DNA of 56,533 nt from Bacillus sp. V3-13 (GCF_002860165.1 NZ_PGUZ01000030.1:1-56533), one strand, 5' to 3'. Shown: positions 1 to 10,818, numbered from the stretch's first letter. Notes: generated by a model not told the origin, from the sequence alone. Translations and numbers: made by a program.

Positions 1-27
1 AAACTACCGGATTTCCTCTAAACAAAA

Positions 28-62
28 AAGGACCGGGCATGGTTTTCGCCCGGTTTTTCTTA
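28..62 (+). terminator. Rho-independent terminator of the gene upstream of the window
   Basis: A 7-bp stem (ACCGGGC at 32-38 with GCCCGGT at 48-54) is followed by TTTTTCTT. It ends transcription entering from the left. In B. subtilis the gene before cotE is ricA (ymcA), but only about 20 bases precede the terminator, so the upstream gene cannot be identified here. Confidence 0.85.
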
Positions 63-219
63 TATTTAAACACTCCACCGAACTCTGCACCCACAAGTGT
101 TTATCCGCATAGTATGGACTATATTCCGGTGTGAAACTAGACCTGCTAAAAAGATAAGCACACTAGTCTAATATCCCGCATAGGATGAAGTGAAAATGAA
201 TGAGGAGGGTTTGCTCGCA

Positions 220-765
220 ATGGGAGAATACAGAGAGATTATAACAAAAGCGGTCGTAGCGAAAGGACGCAAGTTTACCCAGTCCAATCATACGATCAAC
301 CCCGCACACCATCCGTCCAGTATCCTCGGCTGTTGGATTATCAACCATAAGTATGAGGCAAACAAGGCCGGCAAAACAGTGGAAGTCAGCGGCTCCTATG
401 ACATTAACGTTTGGTACTCCTTTGATGATAATACAAAAACAGAAGTAGTGACTGAACGCGTAACGTATACAGATGTCATTAAACTTAAATACCGCGACCC
501 TGATTCTCAGGATGACTCTGATGTAGTCGTCCGGGTATTACAGCAACCGAACTGCGTCGAAGCCGTTATTTCTCCTAACGGAAACAAAATCATCGTTCAT
601 GTTGAAAGAGAGTTTCTTGTTGAAGTAATCGGCGAAACAAAGGTATGCGTGGCCATTTACCCTGATGAGTGTGAGTGTGACGATGATGATTGGGGCCTCG
701 ATGTTGACGATGAAGAATTCGAAGATTTGAATCCTGACTTTTTAGTAGGAAGTGAAGAAGAATAA
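220..765 (+). CDS. cotE: Spore outer coat morphogenetic protein CotE
   Basis: The 181-residue protein matches the CotE family along its length: an N-terminal [18 protein letters not shown] block, central SILG-WIINHKY and VVTERV-Y-DVIKL blocks, and a very acidic C-terminus ending in a NPDFLVG-type motif. CotE is known to assemble around the forespore and to recruit outer coat proteins. I chose ATG 220 because GAGGAGGG lies 10 bases upstream and the family begins at this methionine; a GTG at 190 is in frame but unlikely. The position directly before mutS-mutL is the B. subtilis order. In B. subtilis the gene is expressed from sigma-E and sigma-K mother-cell promoters; I could not place these with confidence in 63-219. 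Confidence 0.96.
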   Translation: MGEYREIITKAVVAKGRKFTQSNHTINPAHHPSSILGCWIINHKYEANKAGKTVEVSGSYDINVWYSFDDNTKTEVVTERVTYTDVIKLKYRDPDSQDDSDVVVRVLQQPNCVEAVISPNGNKIIVHVEREFLVEVIGETKVCVAIYPDECECDDDDWGLDVDDEEFEDLNPDFLVGSEEE

Positions 766-770
766 CCGGC

Positions 771-808
771 AACTAGGAAGATTATGCTTCCTAGTTTTTC
801 TTTTTTTC
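771..808 (+). terminator. Terminator after cotE
   Basis: A perfect 10-bp stem (AACTAGGAAG at 771-780 with CTTCCTAGTT at 787-796) has a 6-nt loop and a T-rich tail. It separates cotE from mutS. Confidence 0.92.
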
Positions 809-891
809 CTGGTGCGTCAGTACCTTAAGTCAATTCTCTATTTATGATATAATAAGTTGTCGAAAGAAATAGAAGAATGTTGGGGGATATT

Positions 892-3483
892 ATGGCTGCT
901 TATACGCCGATGATCATGCAATACTTGCAAGTAAAGGCAGATTACCAGGATGCCTTTTTATTTTTTCGTTTAGGTGATTTTTACGAAATGTTTTTTGACG
1001 ATGCGATCAAGGCATCCCAGGAGCTGGAGATCACATTAACAAGCCGGGATGGCGGCGGGGACGAGCGGATCCCAATGTGCGGGGTTCCATACCATTCTGC
1101 GTCTGGCTATATTGAACAGCTGATTGACAAAGGCTACAAGGTCGCGATCTGTGAACAAACAGAGGATCCAAAACAAGCGAAAGGCGTTGTCAAAAGGGAA
1201 GTTGTCCAGCTGATCACACCCGGAACGATGATGGAAGGCAAAGGGCTGAATGATAAGGAAAATAATTATATCGCTGCGATCAGCATCTTTGAAAATCATA
1301 CATACGGATTTATTTGCAGCGATATTACAACCGGCGAAAGCCGGGCTACCCTGTTGTCAGGCAGCTTCGAAGAGGTATTAAACGAGCTCTCTCTATCCGG
1401 TGCCCGGGAAGTTGTCATTGCCAGCGACTTTGCTGAAGAGCTGCAGCGAAAAATGCGTGAGCGTGCCAGCCTGACTTTATCGTTTGAAGATGATACAGAC
1501 AGTAAGGATGCATACCGCGATCTGTTGAAAAATTTAAACCATGACAGGCTCAGCGTCACAGCGTCCAGGCTGCTGAATTATTTATACCGGACACAAAAGC
1601 GCAGCCTCGATCATTTACAGCCGGTAACGCTATATCAAATTCATCAGTATATGAAAATCGATTATTTTTCAAAGCGGAATCTTGAATTAACCGAGACAAT
1701 CCGCTCAAAGGGCAAGAAGGGTTCACTTTTATGGCTGCTCGATGAAACAATGACGGCGATGGGGGGAAGGCTTTTAAAGCAATGGGTGGACCGGCCCCTT
1801 ATTGAACAGGACGCGATCCTGAGGAGACAATCGCTTGTCGGGATTTTAATAAATTCTTATTTTGAAAGAATTGAGCTGCGTGAAAGGCTGAAAGAAGTCT
1901 ATGATTTGGAGCGCCTTGCCGGCAGGGTCGCCTTTGGCAATGTTAATGCACGAGATTTAATGCAGTTAAAGCGGTCGCTTCTGCAAGTTCCGGAATTGAA
2001 GGATTTGGTCGGAAAGCTTCCGGATGAAGAGGCAGCGAGACTTGCCGAAAGCCTCGATCCTTGCGAAGCGATTACCGGGCTGCTTGACCGCGCCATTGTC
2101 GAGAATCCGCCGCTCACGGTTAAAGAAGGGAACATCATCCAGGATGGCTATCACGAGGAGCTGGACCGCTATCGAGATGCGAGCCGAAACGGCAAAACGT
2201 GGATTGCCCAGCTCGAGCGCCAGGAACGCGAGAAAACCGGCATAAAATCACTGAAGATCGGCTATAACCGGATTTTTGGCTATTATATCGAAGTCACCAG
2301 AGCCAATCTCCACCTGCTTCAGGAAGGGCAGTATGAACGAAAACAGACGCTGGCCAACGCAGAAAGATACATCACTCCTGAATTGAAAGAGAAAGAAACG
2401 TTGATTTTACAGGCGGAGGAAAAAAGCGTTGAGCTCGAATACCAGCTGTTTAGCGAAATTCGCGAGCAAGTGAAGGAATACATTCCGCGGCTCCAGGCTC
2501 TTGCCAAAACATTAAGCGAGCTTGATGTTCTGCAATGCTTTGCCACGATAAGCGAAGAGCGCCATTATGTAAAACCGGAATTTTCGAGCGACCGGAAAAT
2601 GATCATCAAAGATGGAAGGCATCCTGTCGTTGAAAAAGTGATGAATGCACAGGAGTATGTTCCGAACGATTGCGCTATGAATGCGGAAAGGGAAATGCTG
2701 CTGATTACCGGGCCAAACATGTCCGGAAAAAGCACTTATATGCGGCAAATCGCCTTAACGGCCATTTTGGCGCAAATCGGCTGCTATGTACCTGCGTCCA
2801 GCGCGGTTATGCCCATTTTTAACCAGGTATTTACGCGGATTGGGGCGGCTGATGATTTGATCTCGGGCCAGAGCACGTTTATGGTCGAAATGCTCGAAGC
2901 GCGGAATGCGATTGTCCATGCAACTCCGGACAGCCTGATTCTTTTTGATGAAATTGGCCGCGGGACATCGACTTATGATGGGATGGCACTCGCCCAGGCG
3001 ATGATCGAATACATTCACGACCGGATCGGGGCAAAAACGCTTTTCTCGACCCATTACCATGAACTGACTGTACTCGAAGCTGAGCTTGCGCATTTGAAAA
3101 ATGTCCATGTCAGTGCAATTGAACAAAACGGGAAAGTCGTTTTTCTTCATAAAATAAAAGAAGGTGCAGCAGATAAAAGCTATGGGATTCATGTCGCCAA
3201 ATTGGCCGGGCTTCCTTCCGAACTGATCCAACGTGCAAACGATATTCTCTTCGAACTGGAACGAAAAGACAACAATCAAGGCGGGCAGAACACGAAACCA
3301 ACTGCGGCTGCACAAGCGCCGGAACAGTTGTCATTTTTCGCAGAACCCGGGGAAGAAAAACTCCCTCTAAAAAGAAAAGAGAAACAGTTGATAGAAGATC
3401 TGAAAGAATTGAATATTCTTGAATTGACGCCGCTTCAGGCTTTAAATACATTATATGAGCTGCAAAAAAAATTGAAGGCTTAG
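892..3483 (+). CDS. mutS: DNA mismatch recognition ATPase MutS
   Basis: This 863-residue protein binds mismatched or looped bases and recruits MutL. The N-terminal mismatch-binding domain carries the GDFYEMF sequence with the Phe-X-Glu wedge. Clamp and lever helices fill the middle. The ABC-type ATPase has Walker [10 protein letters not shown] near residue 606 and a DEIGRGTST Walker B/D-loop region. Near the C-terminus QLSFF resembles the beta-clamp-binding motif of Bacillus MutS. ATG 892 is preferred over in-frame ATG 877 because homologues start M-A-x-Y-T-P-M and GGGGGA precedes it, although the spacing is short (4 nt). mutL follows after a short gap, so the two are probably cotranscribed. 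Confidence 0.98.
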   Translation: MAAYTPMIMQYLQVKADYQDAFLFFRLGDFYEMFFDDAIKASQELEITLTSRDGGGDERIPMCGVPYHSASGYIEQLIDKGYKVAICEQTEDPKQAKGVVKREVVQLITPGTMMEGKGLNDKENNYIAAISIFENHTYGFICSDITTGESRATLLSGSFEEVLNELSLSGAREVVIASDFAEELQRKMRERASLTLSFEDDTDSKDAYRDLLKNLNHDRLSVTASRLLNYLYRTQKRSLDHLQPVTLYQIHQYMKIDYFSKRNLELTETIRSKGKKGSLLWLLDETMTAMGGRLLKQWVDRPLIEQDAILRRQSLVGILINSYFERIELRERLKEVYDLERLAGRVAFGNVNARDLMQLKRSLLQVPELKDLVGKLPDEEAARLAESLDPCEAITGLLDRAIVENPPLTVKEGNIIQDGYHEELDRYRDASRNGKTWIAQLERQEREKTGIKSLKIGYNRIFGYYIEVTRANLHLLQEGQYERKQTLANAERYITPELKEKETLILQAEEKSVELEYQLFSEIREQVKEYIPRLQALAKTLSELDVLQCFATISEERHYVKPEFSSDRKMIIKDGRHPVVEKVMNAQEYVPNDCAMNAEREMLLITGPNMSGKSTYMRQIALTAILAQIGCYVPASSAVMPIFNQVFTRIGAADDLISGQSTFMVEMLEARNAIVHATPDSLILFDEIGRGTSTYDGMALAQAMIEYIHDRIGAKTLFSTHYHELTVLEAELAHLKNVHVSAIEQNGKVVFLHKIKEGAADKSYGIHVAKLAGLPSELIQRANDILFELERKDNNQGGQNTKPTAAAQAPEQLSFFAEPGEEKLPLKRKEKQLIEDLKELNILELTPLQALNTLYELQKKLKA

Positions 3484-3508
3484 GCACGCATGCCGGGAGG
3501 TGGAAAGA

Positions 3509-5383
3509 ATGGGGCGAATCATTCAGCTTGATCATGCACTTTCAAATAAAATTGCCGCTGGCGAGGTAGTCGAGCGGCCAGCTTCGGTCGTCAAGGAACT
3601 GGTTGAAAATGCGATTGATGCCGGAAGCACGCTCGTGGAGGTAGAAGCTGAAGAAGCGGGACTTGCCAAAATACGGGTCATTGATAACGGCGATGGAATT
3701 GAAGCGGAGGATGTTCCGGTTGCTTTTCAGCGCCATGCGACAAGCAAAATCAAAGATGAAAACGACCTGTTTCGGATCAGGACGCTTGGTTTTCGCGGCG
3801 AAGCACTCCCGAGCATTGCTTCTGTCTCAAGGCTGGAGATGAAAACGTCAACCGGCGCTGATGCCGGAACACGGATTGTCATTGAAGGCGGGAACATCGA
3901 GATCATTGAAAAAGCAGCGAGCCGAAAAGGTACCGACATTTCGATCACCGATCTATTTTTTAATACACCAGCCCGCTTAAAATACATGAAAACGATTCAC
4001 ACGGAGCTTGGCAATATGACGGATGTCCTGAACCGGCTTGCCCTTGCCAATCCGCATGTATCGATCCGGTTTGTCCATAACGGCAGAAAGCTGTTGCATA
4101 CGAATGGCAATGGCGATGTCCGCCAGGTACTCGCCGCCATATACGGCTTAAATATCGTCAAAAGCATGACAACGATTTCTGCGCAAAGCCTTGATTTTAC
4201 CATCAGCGGGTTTATTTCAGTTCCGGAAGTGACAAGGGCTTCGCGCAATTATATTTCGACGATGATTAACGGCCGTTTTATTAAAAATTATCAGCTCGTT
4301 AAGGCGATTCAGGAGGGGTATCATACACTCCTGCCAATCGGCAGGTTTCCGATCGCGCTTCTTCATATCGAAATGGATCCGTTGCTTGTCGACGTCAATG
4401 TGCACCCATCGAAAATGGAAGTCCGTTTAAGCAAGGAGCAGGAACTGTATGAACTGATCTCAAATGGCATCAAACAAACCTTTAAGTCGAAAACCCTGAT
4501 TCCGACTGGTTTCATACACGAAAGAAAAACCCGGCCTGTTTCCGTGCAAACAGCGTTGGAGCTTGATCATTTGCCGGCAAAAGAAAATCAACATGACCAG
4601 TTATTCAATAGTGGCCGGTCAGTGGATGGCAGCCGCAACGAAAGTACAATAAAGGAACCGCCAAATAATACGTTTCAGCCTGCCGAAGACACTCAGCCAA
4701 TCATTTCCGCTGAGCCTCCAGCGCTGGAACAGGAAGTATTTGAACAGCCGGCAGACGATGATGATATCTCATTCGAAAAAACGGATCAGCAGCTGCCGGA
4801 ACGGGTACCGCCTTTGTATCCAATCGGGCAAATGCATGGGACGTATATTATCGCGCAAAACGACAAAGGGCTCTATATCATTGACCAGCATGCCGCCCAG
4901 GAACGAATCAAATACGAGTTTTATAAAGAAAAAGTTGGCGAGGTCGCGAGCGAACTGCAAGAACTGCTTGTTCCGCTCACCTTTGAGTATTCCGCCGATG
5001 AATATATCAAAATTGTAGAATATCAAGATGAGCTGGAAAAGATCGGCGTTTTTCTTGAACCGTTCGGCAATCATAGTTTTATTGTCCGCTCCCATCCGCA
5101 GTGGCTTCCAAAGGGAGATGAACCAAGGATGATTGAAGGGATGATTGAACAGCTGCTGGCGATGAAAAAGGTCGATATTAAAAAGCTCCGCGAAGAAGCG
5201 GCGATCATGATGAGCTGCAAAGCTTCGATTAAAGCAAACCAATATTTACGCACTGAAGACATGCAGGCTCTCCTTGACAAACTGAGGCAAACGACAGACC
5301 CGTTCACATGCCCGCATGGCCGCCCGATCATTATTCATTACTCCACCTATGAAATGGAGAAAATGTTTAAGCGGGTCATGTAG
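3509..5383 (+). CDS. mutL: DNA mismatch repair endonuclease MutL
   Basis: The 624-residue protein has an N-terminal GHKL ATPase (ENAIDAG, DNGDGI and TLGFRGEAL motifs), a variable linker around residues 340-430 and a C-terminal endonuclease domain. The latter shows [12 protein letters not shown] near residue 459, CKASIKA, and the metal-binding CPHGRP near residue 600, so this is a nicking-type MutL as in Bacillus rather than the E. coli type. QELLVPL matches the known beta-clamp contact of B. subtilis MutL. ATG 3509 is chosen because GGGAGGTGG lies 5 nt upstream; a GTG at 3500 is inside that site. It is 25 bp downstream of mutS. Confidence 0.98.
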   Translation: MGRIIQLDHALSNKIAAGEVVERPASVVKELVENAIDAGSTLVEVEAEEAGLAKIRVIDNGDGIEAEDVPVAFQRHATSKIKDENDLFRIRTLGFRGEALPSIASVSRLEMKTSTGADAGTRIVIEGGNIEIIEKAASRKGTDISITDLFFNTPARLKYMKTIHTELGNMTDVLNRLALANPHVSIRFVHNGRKLLHTNGNGDVRQVLAAIYGLNIVKSMTTISAQSLDFTISGFISVPEVTRASRNYISTMINGRFIKNYQLVKAIQEGYHTLLPIGRFPIALLHIEMDPLLVDVNVHPSKMEVRLSKEQELYELISNGIKQTFKSKTLIPTGFIHERKTRPVSVQTALELDHLPAKENQHDQLFNSGRSVDGSRNESTIKEPPNNTFQPAEDTQPIISAEPPALEQEVFEQPADDDDISFEKTDQQLPERVPPLYPIGQMHGTYIIAQNDKGLYIIDQHAAQERIKYEFYKEKVGEVASELQELLVPLTFEYSADEYIKIVEYQDELEKIGVFLEPFGNHSFIVRSHPQWLPKGDEPRMIEGMIEQLLAMKKVDIKKLREEAAIMMSCKASIKANQYLRTEDMQALLDKLRQTTDPFTCPHGRPIIIHYSTYEMEKMFKRVM

Positions 5384-5398
5384 CGACTAAATCTATTA

Positions 5399-5436
5399 GA
5401 AATCGTCTTTCCGAAAAAACGGGAGACGATTTTTTT
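5399..5436 (+). terminator. Terminator of the mutSL operon
   Basis: AATCGTCT at 5401-5408 pairs with AGACGATT at 5424-5431 and is followed by seven T residues in all. Confidence 0.88.
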
Positions 5437-5645
5437 AGATATTTTTTGTAAAAAATGACGCGGTGGTAGTTACCCGTACAAGCAATTATGCTAGCTATTA
5501 ATATAAATATATCAGGAGGAGTTCAAGGCAATTTTAAAGTTTTAATGACATAGTAGAATCAGTTTCAAGCAATGATTCCTTCATAGATGTATGGGGGTTT
5601 TTTTAATTTTTACATGATCCTTAAGCAAGGAGGGAGGAAAGGGGA

Positions 5646-5903
5646 ATGAAAAAAGAAGAGATCGAAACGTGGAAGGAAGCGATAGAAAATGATATTGATG
5701 AATTGAAAGAAGACGTTCGCCGACTGCAAGAAAAACAGCTGATTCAAGACCAGATCATCCAAAGCATTCAAAGCGACCTCGAAGAAATAAAGGAAGATAC
5801 AAAGTGGCTGAGACGGACATTCACGAACGCAATCATCACTTCCATTTTAACAGCAGTCATCGGCGGTGCAATTACTGTTTTTATCTCTATTCTTATAGAG
5901 TAA
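5646..5903 (+). CDS. Small XhlA-like coiled-coil protein with C-terminal membrane anchor
   Basis: An 85-residue protein. Residues 1-55 are highly charged and heptad-like (DIDELKEDVRRLQEK, then SIQSDLEEIKED), and residues 60-84 form one hydrophobic segment. This layout is that of the haemolysin XhlA family, which in B. subtilis PBSX acts with the holin XhlB and an amidase in lysis. Here no holin or endolysin gene is adjacent, so it is an orphan copy and its role is unknown. A strong AAGGAGGGAGG site precedes ATG 5646, and about 210 bp of non-coding DNA separates it from mutL. Family assignment rests on layout and local sequence only. Confidence 0.7.
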   Translation: MKKEEIETWKEAIENDIDELKEDVRRLQEKQLIQDQIIQSIQSDLEEIKEDTKWLRRTFTNAIITSILTAVIGGAITVFISILIE

Positions 5904-5947
5904 AATGACACATTTCGTTACACTGATTGGATGAAGGGTTATATTTT

Positions 5948-5986
5948 GTTTAAAATAAAAAACACCCTTGAAAAATTCAGGGGTGT
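5948..5986 (-). terminator. Minus-strand terminator-like hairpin upstream of helD
   Basis: An 11-bp stem with one G-U pair (5962-5972 with 5976-5986, AAA loop) has its T-tract (TTTTTTATTTT) only on the minus strand. On the plus strand no T-run follows. No minus-strand gene lies immediately upstream, so it would end an unseen antisense transcript, or act only as a plus-strand hairpin. Confidence 0.55.
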
Positions 5987-6123
5987 CTGTTAGTCTGAAT
6001 ATTGGTCTAACTCTTTTTCACTAAAAAAACATTATGTATAAAAAAACTCTATAATAACATTACCACAATCAAAACTGATTGTCAATGGTTAGACTAAAAA
6101 ATTTTTACCGGGAAGTGACCTGT

Positions 6124-8466
6124 GTGAATAATCGCAATACCGAATGGCAGGAGGAACAAGCAAGAGTCAACCATGTGGTTAATAAAATCAACAGGCAAAT
6201 TGAAAAATTAACTGAAGGGGCAAGCCGTATTAAAGCAGATGCTTCCGAAATTCGCAAGACGTTTTGGCATGATGTTACTGTCAACTTTGATGAAGCCGAT
6301 GACATTGCTGAAACATATACAAGCATAAAGCAGCAGGCTGAACTTTTGGCGGAACGTGAGAGGAGCCAGCGACAATTTAACATTGCCCAAAGAACGCTTG
6401 AACGATTGGGGAATTCGCCTTATTTTGGCCGGATCGACTTTATTGAAGATGGTGAAGCTGCAGCCGATCCGATCTATCTCGGAATTGCTTCCTTTCGCGA
6501 TGAAGAGAAAGATCAATTTCTCATTTACGATTGGCGCGCCCCTATATCAAGTCTCTATTACGATTTTATTCCCGGTCCGGCCGGGTATAAGACCCCGTCA
6601 GGTTTAATCGAAGGTGAGATAACGCTAAAACGTCAGTATATTATTCACCGCGCACAGCTGACCGGCATGTTTGATACCGGAATCACGATCGGAGACCAGC
6701 TTCTCATCGAAGTGCTCGGCAATCATGCTGATACGCAAATGAAAAGCATTGTCGCAACGATTCAAAAGGAACAAAATCAAATCATCAGGAATGAAAAAAG
6801 CAAACTGTTAATCGTAAAAGGCGTTGCCGGAAGCGGAAAAACTTCAGCAGCCCTTCAAAGGGTCGCCTATTTGCTGTATCGCTATCGGGGAACGCTGAAT
6901 CCTGAAAATATATTGCTGTTTTCTCCAAATCCATTATTCAATAGCTATGTCTCTTCCGTATTGCCCGAGCTTGGCGAAGAAAACATGCAGCAAACCACCT
7001 ATCAGGAATATGTGAGCAGCCGGATTAACCATGATATTCAATGTGAAGATGTTTATACCCAAATGGAATACTTGCTCACCAAAAGCGATGATCCGGATTA
7101 TGACGACCGGGTCAAGAGCATCCGTTTTAAATCGAGTCTTAATTTCAAGGAGCTGATTGATGAATATGCCGGGTTTCTGGCAAACGAAGGGCTTGTATTT
7201 AAAGACCTAAATTTCCGTAAAAAAACGTTAATCAGCAAGGAACAGATTTATCAATATTTCTATTCTTTCGACCGTGGAATGCCGATTCCAAACCGTGTTG
7301 AACTTTTAAAAGCCCGGCTTCTAAAAGAGCTCAGGAAAGCGATGAAGCTGGAAGTGGAACAAGAATGGGTCGAAGAAGAACTGCATTATTTGGAAAAAGA
7401 AGATTATCTCGAGGCTTTTAAACAGCTGCAGAAGCAACAGCGATTCTTGGAAGACACCTTCGATGATTTCGAAAGAGAACGGCAGCTCCTCGCGCAAATG
7501 ATCGTCAAGAAGCGGTTTAGACCTTTGTTTGCGCAAATGAAACGCTTAAAATTTATTGATATGCTTTCCGTGTACAATCGGTTGTTCCACCGTGATGTTC
7601 CCGCGGGGATTAAAGTCCCGGAACAATGGCCAGCCATTTGTTCGATGACAATCAAAAAATTGGAGGCGACCCGCGAAATATCCTGCGAAGACACAACGCC
7701 GTTTCTCTATTTACAAGATAAGATCGAAGGCAGGAAGTCCAACACCGCAATCCGTCATATTTTTATTGATGAGGCCCAGGATTATTCGCCATTCCAATTC
7801 GCTTTTTTGAAGGATCAGTTTCCCTATAGCAAAATGACTTTATTGGGCGATTTAAACCAGGCGATTTATGCCAATGCAACAGGCTCCGAACCGATTCTCG
7901 CTGCCGATGTCGATGGGGACGATGAGCAAGAAACGATTGTTTTGAATCGAACCTACAGGTCGACGAAAGAGATTGTCGAATTTACGAGCGAAATCATTGA
8001 AGATGTGAATATTGAACTTTTTAACAGGCGTGGCCGCAAACCGGTCTTGACTATCGTTCACAGCTTTGAACAGCTATACCGTTCGATTATTGAAACGATA
8101 CAAACTTTTTTGAAATCAGGACATAAAACGATTGCTGTTATCTGTAAAACGGCAGATGAAAGCCGTGAAGCTTTTCAAAATCTGGACGGGATTGAGAAAA
8201 GGCTAATTGAAAAAGGTACTTCAGGATATGATGAGGGAGTGCTGGTGATTCCGGCATACTTGGCGAAGGGCATTGAATTCGATGCGGTCATTATGTATGA
8301 TAGCTCAATCTATCAAAGAGAAAGCGAACGAAAGCTGCTATATACCGCCTGCACCCGTGCCATGCACGAGCTTCATATTTATTCATTAGAGAAAATCAGC
8401 CCGTTGCTCAAAAGGGTCAACGAGCAGAGGTACACACTTGTTAAACTGGATGACAGGAACAATTGA
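6124..8466 (+). CDS. helD: HelD-like UvrD/Rep superfamily ATPase (RNA polymerase recycling factor)
   Basis: The 780-residue protein has an N-terminal coiled coil (about residues 5-80, which in HelD enters the RNA polymerase secondary channel), an SF1 ATPase with Walker A GVAGSGKT near residue 233, a long inserted helical region, Walker B FIDEAQD near 548, and C-terminal motifs including NRTYRST and TACTRAMHELH. B. subtilis HelD (YvgS, about 774 aa) frees stalled RNA polymerase from nucleic acid using ATP. GTG 6124 is preferred to TTG 6079 because GGAAGTGA lies about 6 nt upstream and the family starts just before an EWQEEQ block. It stands alone between two hairpins. DNA helicase IV is an older name for this family. 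Confidence 0.9.
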   Translation: MNNRNTEWQEEQARVNHVVNKINRQIEKLTEGASRIKADASEIRKTFWHDVTVNFDEADDIAETYTSIKQQAELLAERERSQRQFNIAQRTLERLGNSPYFGRIDFIEDGEAAADPIYLGIASFRDEEKDQFLIYDWRAPISSLYYDFIPGPAGYKTPSGLIEGEITLKRQYIIHRAQLTGMFDTGITIGDQLLIEVLGNHADTQMKSIVATIQKEQNQIIRNEKSKLLIVKGVAGSGKTSAALQRVAYLLYRYRGTLNPENILLFSPNPLFNSYVSSVLPELGEENMQQTTYQEYVSSRINHDIQCEDVYTQMEYLLTKSDDPDYDDRVKSIRFKSSLNFKELIDEYAGFLANEGLVFKDLNFRKKTLISKEQIYQYFYSFDRGMPIPNRVELLKARLLKELRKAMKLEVEQEWVEEELHYLEKEDYLEAFKQLQKQQRFLEDTFDDFERERQLLAQMIVKKRFRPLFAQMKRLKFIDMLSVYNRLFHRDVPAGIKVPEQWPAICSMTIKKLEATREISCEDTTPFLYLQDKIEGRKSNTAIRHIFIDEAQDYSPFQFAFLKDQFPYSKMTLLGDLNQAIYANATGSEPILAADVDGDDEQETIVLNRTYRSTKEIVEFTSEIIEDVNIELFNRRGRKPVLTIVHSFEQLYRSIIETIQTFLKSGHKTIAVICKTADESREAFQNLDGIEKRLIEKGTSGYDEGVLVIPAYLAKGIEFDAVIMYDSSIYQRESERKLLYTACTRAMHELHIYSLEKISPLLKRVNEQRYTLVKLDDRNN

Positions 8467-8472
8467 CCTAAG

Positions 8473-8502
8473 AAAAAACGCCTCAAGCTGAGGCGTTTTT
8501 TC
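8473..8502. terminator. Bidirectional terminator between helD and mreBH
   Basis: CGCCTCA at 8479-8485 pairs with TGAGGCG at 8489-8495. It is flanked by A6 on the left and T6 on the right, so it works for both converging genes. Confidence 0.92.
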
Positions 8503-8515
8503 ACAGTTGATTTGA

Positions 8516-9523
8516 TTATCTGACCGCTTTTTGAAGCTTATGAATGAATTGCAGTGCTTTTCCGGTTCCGATTGCTACAGATTCAAGCGGGCTTGGCGCA
8601 AGGTGGACGGGAACGACGATTTCTTTGCTGAGCCAATCTTGCATTCCTTTCATCAGCGCACCGCCTCCGGTGAGGATGACGCCTCTGTCGACAATATCAC
8701 CGCTCAACTCGGCAGGGCAATCCTCGAGGGTTGCGCGAATCGCTTCTAAAATATGTGAGAGTGATTCCTTCAGGGCATCACGAATTTCATAGGATGACAG
8801 GGTGATTGTTTTCGGCAGACCGGTCACAAGATCGCGGCCGCGAATATCCATGGTCAGCTCATCATGGTCAATCATTGCGTAGCCGATTTCCATTTTGATT
8901 TTTTCCGCTGTCCGTTCTCCAATCAGAACATTATAGACTTTGCGTACATATTGTACAATATCATCATCCAGGCGGTCACCGGCAATCCGGATTGAATGGC
9001 AGGCAACGACACCGCCAAACGAAATAATCGCGACTTCAGTGGTTCCGCCGCCGATGTCGACGATAACATTGGCAACCGGCTCATCCACGGGCAGTCCGGC
9101 GCCAATTGCCGCAGCAACCGGTTCTTCGATTAAATGGACCTTTTTTGCACCGGCGTTCCTAACCGCATCGTGAATAGCACGTCTTTCAACGCTGGTCGAG
9201 CCTGAAGGCGTGCAGACCACCACATTCGGTTTGCGGATCGCGAGACCGATCTTTTTGGATGCTTTTTTTATCACGTTCTTAAGCATTTCAGTCGTTACAT
9301 CAAAATCGGCAATGACACCATCTTTTAACGGCCGGATTGCGACAATCTTACCCGGTGTTTTTCCGATCATGTCTTTTGCTTCTTTTCCAACTGCCAAAAC
9401 ATTTTTTGTTTCTGTATCAATGGCGACAACAGAAGGTTCGTTTAAAGCGATCCCCTTATTTTTGCTGTATACCAAAACATTTGCAGTTCCTAAATCAATT
9501 CCAATTTCTGAAGTTGACAGCAT
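8516..9523 (-). CDS. mreBH: Rod-shape-determining actin homologue MreBH
   Basis: The 335-residue protein has the same length as B. subtilis MreBH and is closer in local sequence to it than to MreB or Mbl ([19 protein letters not shown], then [16 protein letters not shown], then [16 protein letters not shown]). It is a bacterial actin that forms membrane-associated filaments and in B. subtilis directs the hydrolase LytE to the lateral wall. ATG 9523 is chosen because GGGTGA lies 6 nt upstream; a TTG three bases earlier is also in frame. It is divergent from miaA. In B. subtilis mreBH is a sigma-I target; I did not find a convincing sigma-I promoter here. Confidence 0.93.
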   Translation of the reverse strand: MLSTSEIGIDLGTANVLVYSKNKGIALNEPSVVAIDTETKNVLAVGKEAKDMIGKTPGKIVAIRPLKDGVIADFDVTTEMLKNVIKKASKKIGLAIRKPNVVVCTPSGSTSVERRAIHDAVRNAGAKKVHLIEEPVAAAIGAGLPVDEPVANVIVDIGGGTTEVAIISFGGVVACHSIRIAGDRLDDDIVQYVRKVYNVLIGERTAEKIKMEIGYAMIDHDELTMDIRGRDLVTGLPKTITLSSYEIRDALKESLSHILEAIRATLEDCPAELSGDIVDRGVILTGGGALMKGMQDWLSKEIVVPVHLAPSPLESVAIGTGKALQFIHKLQKAVR

Positions 9524-9828
9524 CAATCATCACCCAATTTCTATTTATTAGCTTGTTATATGATAAATCTACACCTTAAGGTACCATGAAATTGGGCCCA
9601 GGCATGCCATTGTTAACAAAACGTTAACGAACTGTAATGAAAGATGAAAATTTTATCAGGTTTGGTAAATTAAGAACCAGAAAAATTCCTGAATAGAAAG
9701 GAATATTTATGGTCATAATGCTTAGATGTTCAACTGCGGAAAATAATTGTGGTACGATAGACAAAAGGATAGGCCCGTCTTTGGGGCTTCCTCTTTAAAG
9801 CGTGCGAAAAGGCAGTGTGAAAAGATTC
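9524..9828. other. Divergent intergenic region mreBH/miaA
   Basis: About 300 bp without a gene. It holds a repeated hexamer palindrome, GTTAAC at 9612-9617 and 9623-9628 separated by 5 bp, and a run of short palindromes around 9573-9608 (CCTTAAGG, GGTACC, GGGCCC, GGCATGCC). A TACGAT -10-like box near 9754 could serve miaA. No regulator is known to me for the GTTAAC pair. Confidence 0.4.
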
Positions 9829-10791
9829 ATGAAAAAAGAGAAGCTGATTGTTCTAATCGGGCCGACAGCAGTTGGAAAAACTAAGCTGAGCATTGAGCTT
9901 GCAAAGAAATATAATGGCGAAATTATCAGCGGCGATTCGATGCAAATTTATAAAGGGATGGATATCGGGACAGCGAAAATAACGAAAGAAGAAATGAACG
10001 GGATTCCCCATCATTTAATCGATATTAAAAACCCTGACGAGCCTTTTTCGGCAGCGGAGTTTCAAGTGCTTGTCCGCGCCAAAATCACGGAAATCTCTTC
10101 CCGGAACAAGCTTCCGATGATTGTTGGAGGGACAGGTCTTTATATCCAAGCAGCCATTTTTGATTATCAATTTTCCGATGCACCATCCGATGAATCCTTC
10201 CGAAAACAGCTTGAGGAATTTGCCAGGCGTGAAGGGAATGAGGCGCTTTACGATAAATTACATGATGTAGACCCTGTGAGTGCCGAAAGGATTCATCCGA
10301 ATAACACGCGGCGCATCATCCGGGCGCTTGAAATTTATCATTGTACAGGAAAAACAATGTCTGACCTTCAAAGCAGTCAAGTTCCTGAAGTTTTGTATGA
10401 AACCGCGTTGATCGGATTAACAATGGAAAGGGCCCGGTTATATGACAGGATCAATCAGCGTGTCGATGAGATGGTGAAAGCGGGGTTGATCGAGGAGGTC
10501 GAACACCTGTATTCACGGGGGCTGCGCGACTGCCAGTCCATACAGGCAATCGGATATAAAGAGCTTTATGACTATTTCGATGGCAAGGTGACGGTCGACG
10601 AAGCGATTGAGAATTTGAAGCAAAATTCCAGGCGATATGCAAAAAGGCAGCTAACATGGTTTCGAAATAAGCTCAATGTGGAATGGTTTGATATGACGGA
10701 TGTATTAGTTGATTCCCAGCTTGCAAAAAAAATCGCGGAAATTTCAGCTTTTATTGAAGGAAAGCTTAAAATAAAATCGAATACATACTAA
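9829..10791 (+). CDS. miaA: tRNA dimethylallyltransferase MiaA
   Basis: A 320-residue enzyme that transfers a dimethylallyl group to N6 of A37 in tRNAs reading UNN codons. The P-loop GPTAVGKTKLS is at the N-terminus, followed by SGDSMQIYKGMDIGTAK and HHLIDI, the central MIVGGTGLYIQ block, and the C-terminal SIQAIGYKE and RYAKRQLTWFRN blocks. The start is uncertain: ATG 9829 agrees best with family length, but its Shine-Dalgarno is weak; GTG 9817, 4 nt after AAAGG, is an alternative. hfq follows 27 bp downstream, the usual bacterial pairing. Confidence 0.95.
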   Translation: MKKEKLIVLIGPTAVGKTKLSIELAKKYNGEIISGDSMQIYKGMDIGTAKITKEEMNGIPHHLIDIKNPDEPFSAAEFQVLVRAKITEISSRNKLPMIVGGTGLYIQAAIFDYQFSDAPSDESFRKQLEEFARREGNEALYDKLHDVDPVSAERIHPNNTRRIIRALEIYHCTGKTMSDLQSSQVPEVLYETALIGLTMERARLYDRINQRVDEMVKAGLIEEVEHLYSRGLRDCQSIQAIGYKELYDYFDGKVTVDEAIENLKQNSRRYAKRQLTWFRNKLNVEWFDMTDVLVDSQLAKKIAEISAFIEGKLKIKSNTY

Positions 10792-10818
10792 TAGAGATAA
10801 AAGAGGAGGATCCCAAAG

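Noticed and set aside
61-189. Sigma-E and sigma-K promoters of cotE
   Set aside because: CATAGTAT- and CATAGGAT-like boxes occur, but no convincing -35 partners; not reported as features.
2755-3315. 186-codon minus-strand ORF inside mutS
   Set aside because: It is a shadow of the conserved mutS ATPase frame, has no ribosome site and has cysteine/phenylalanine-rich composition.
4769-5242. 157-codon minus-strand ORF inside mutL
   Set aside because: Overlaps the conserved MutL endonuclease domain and has no family features.
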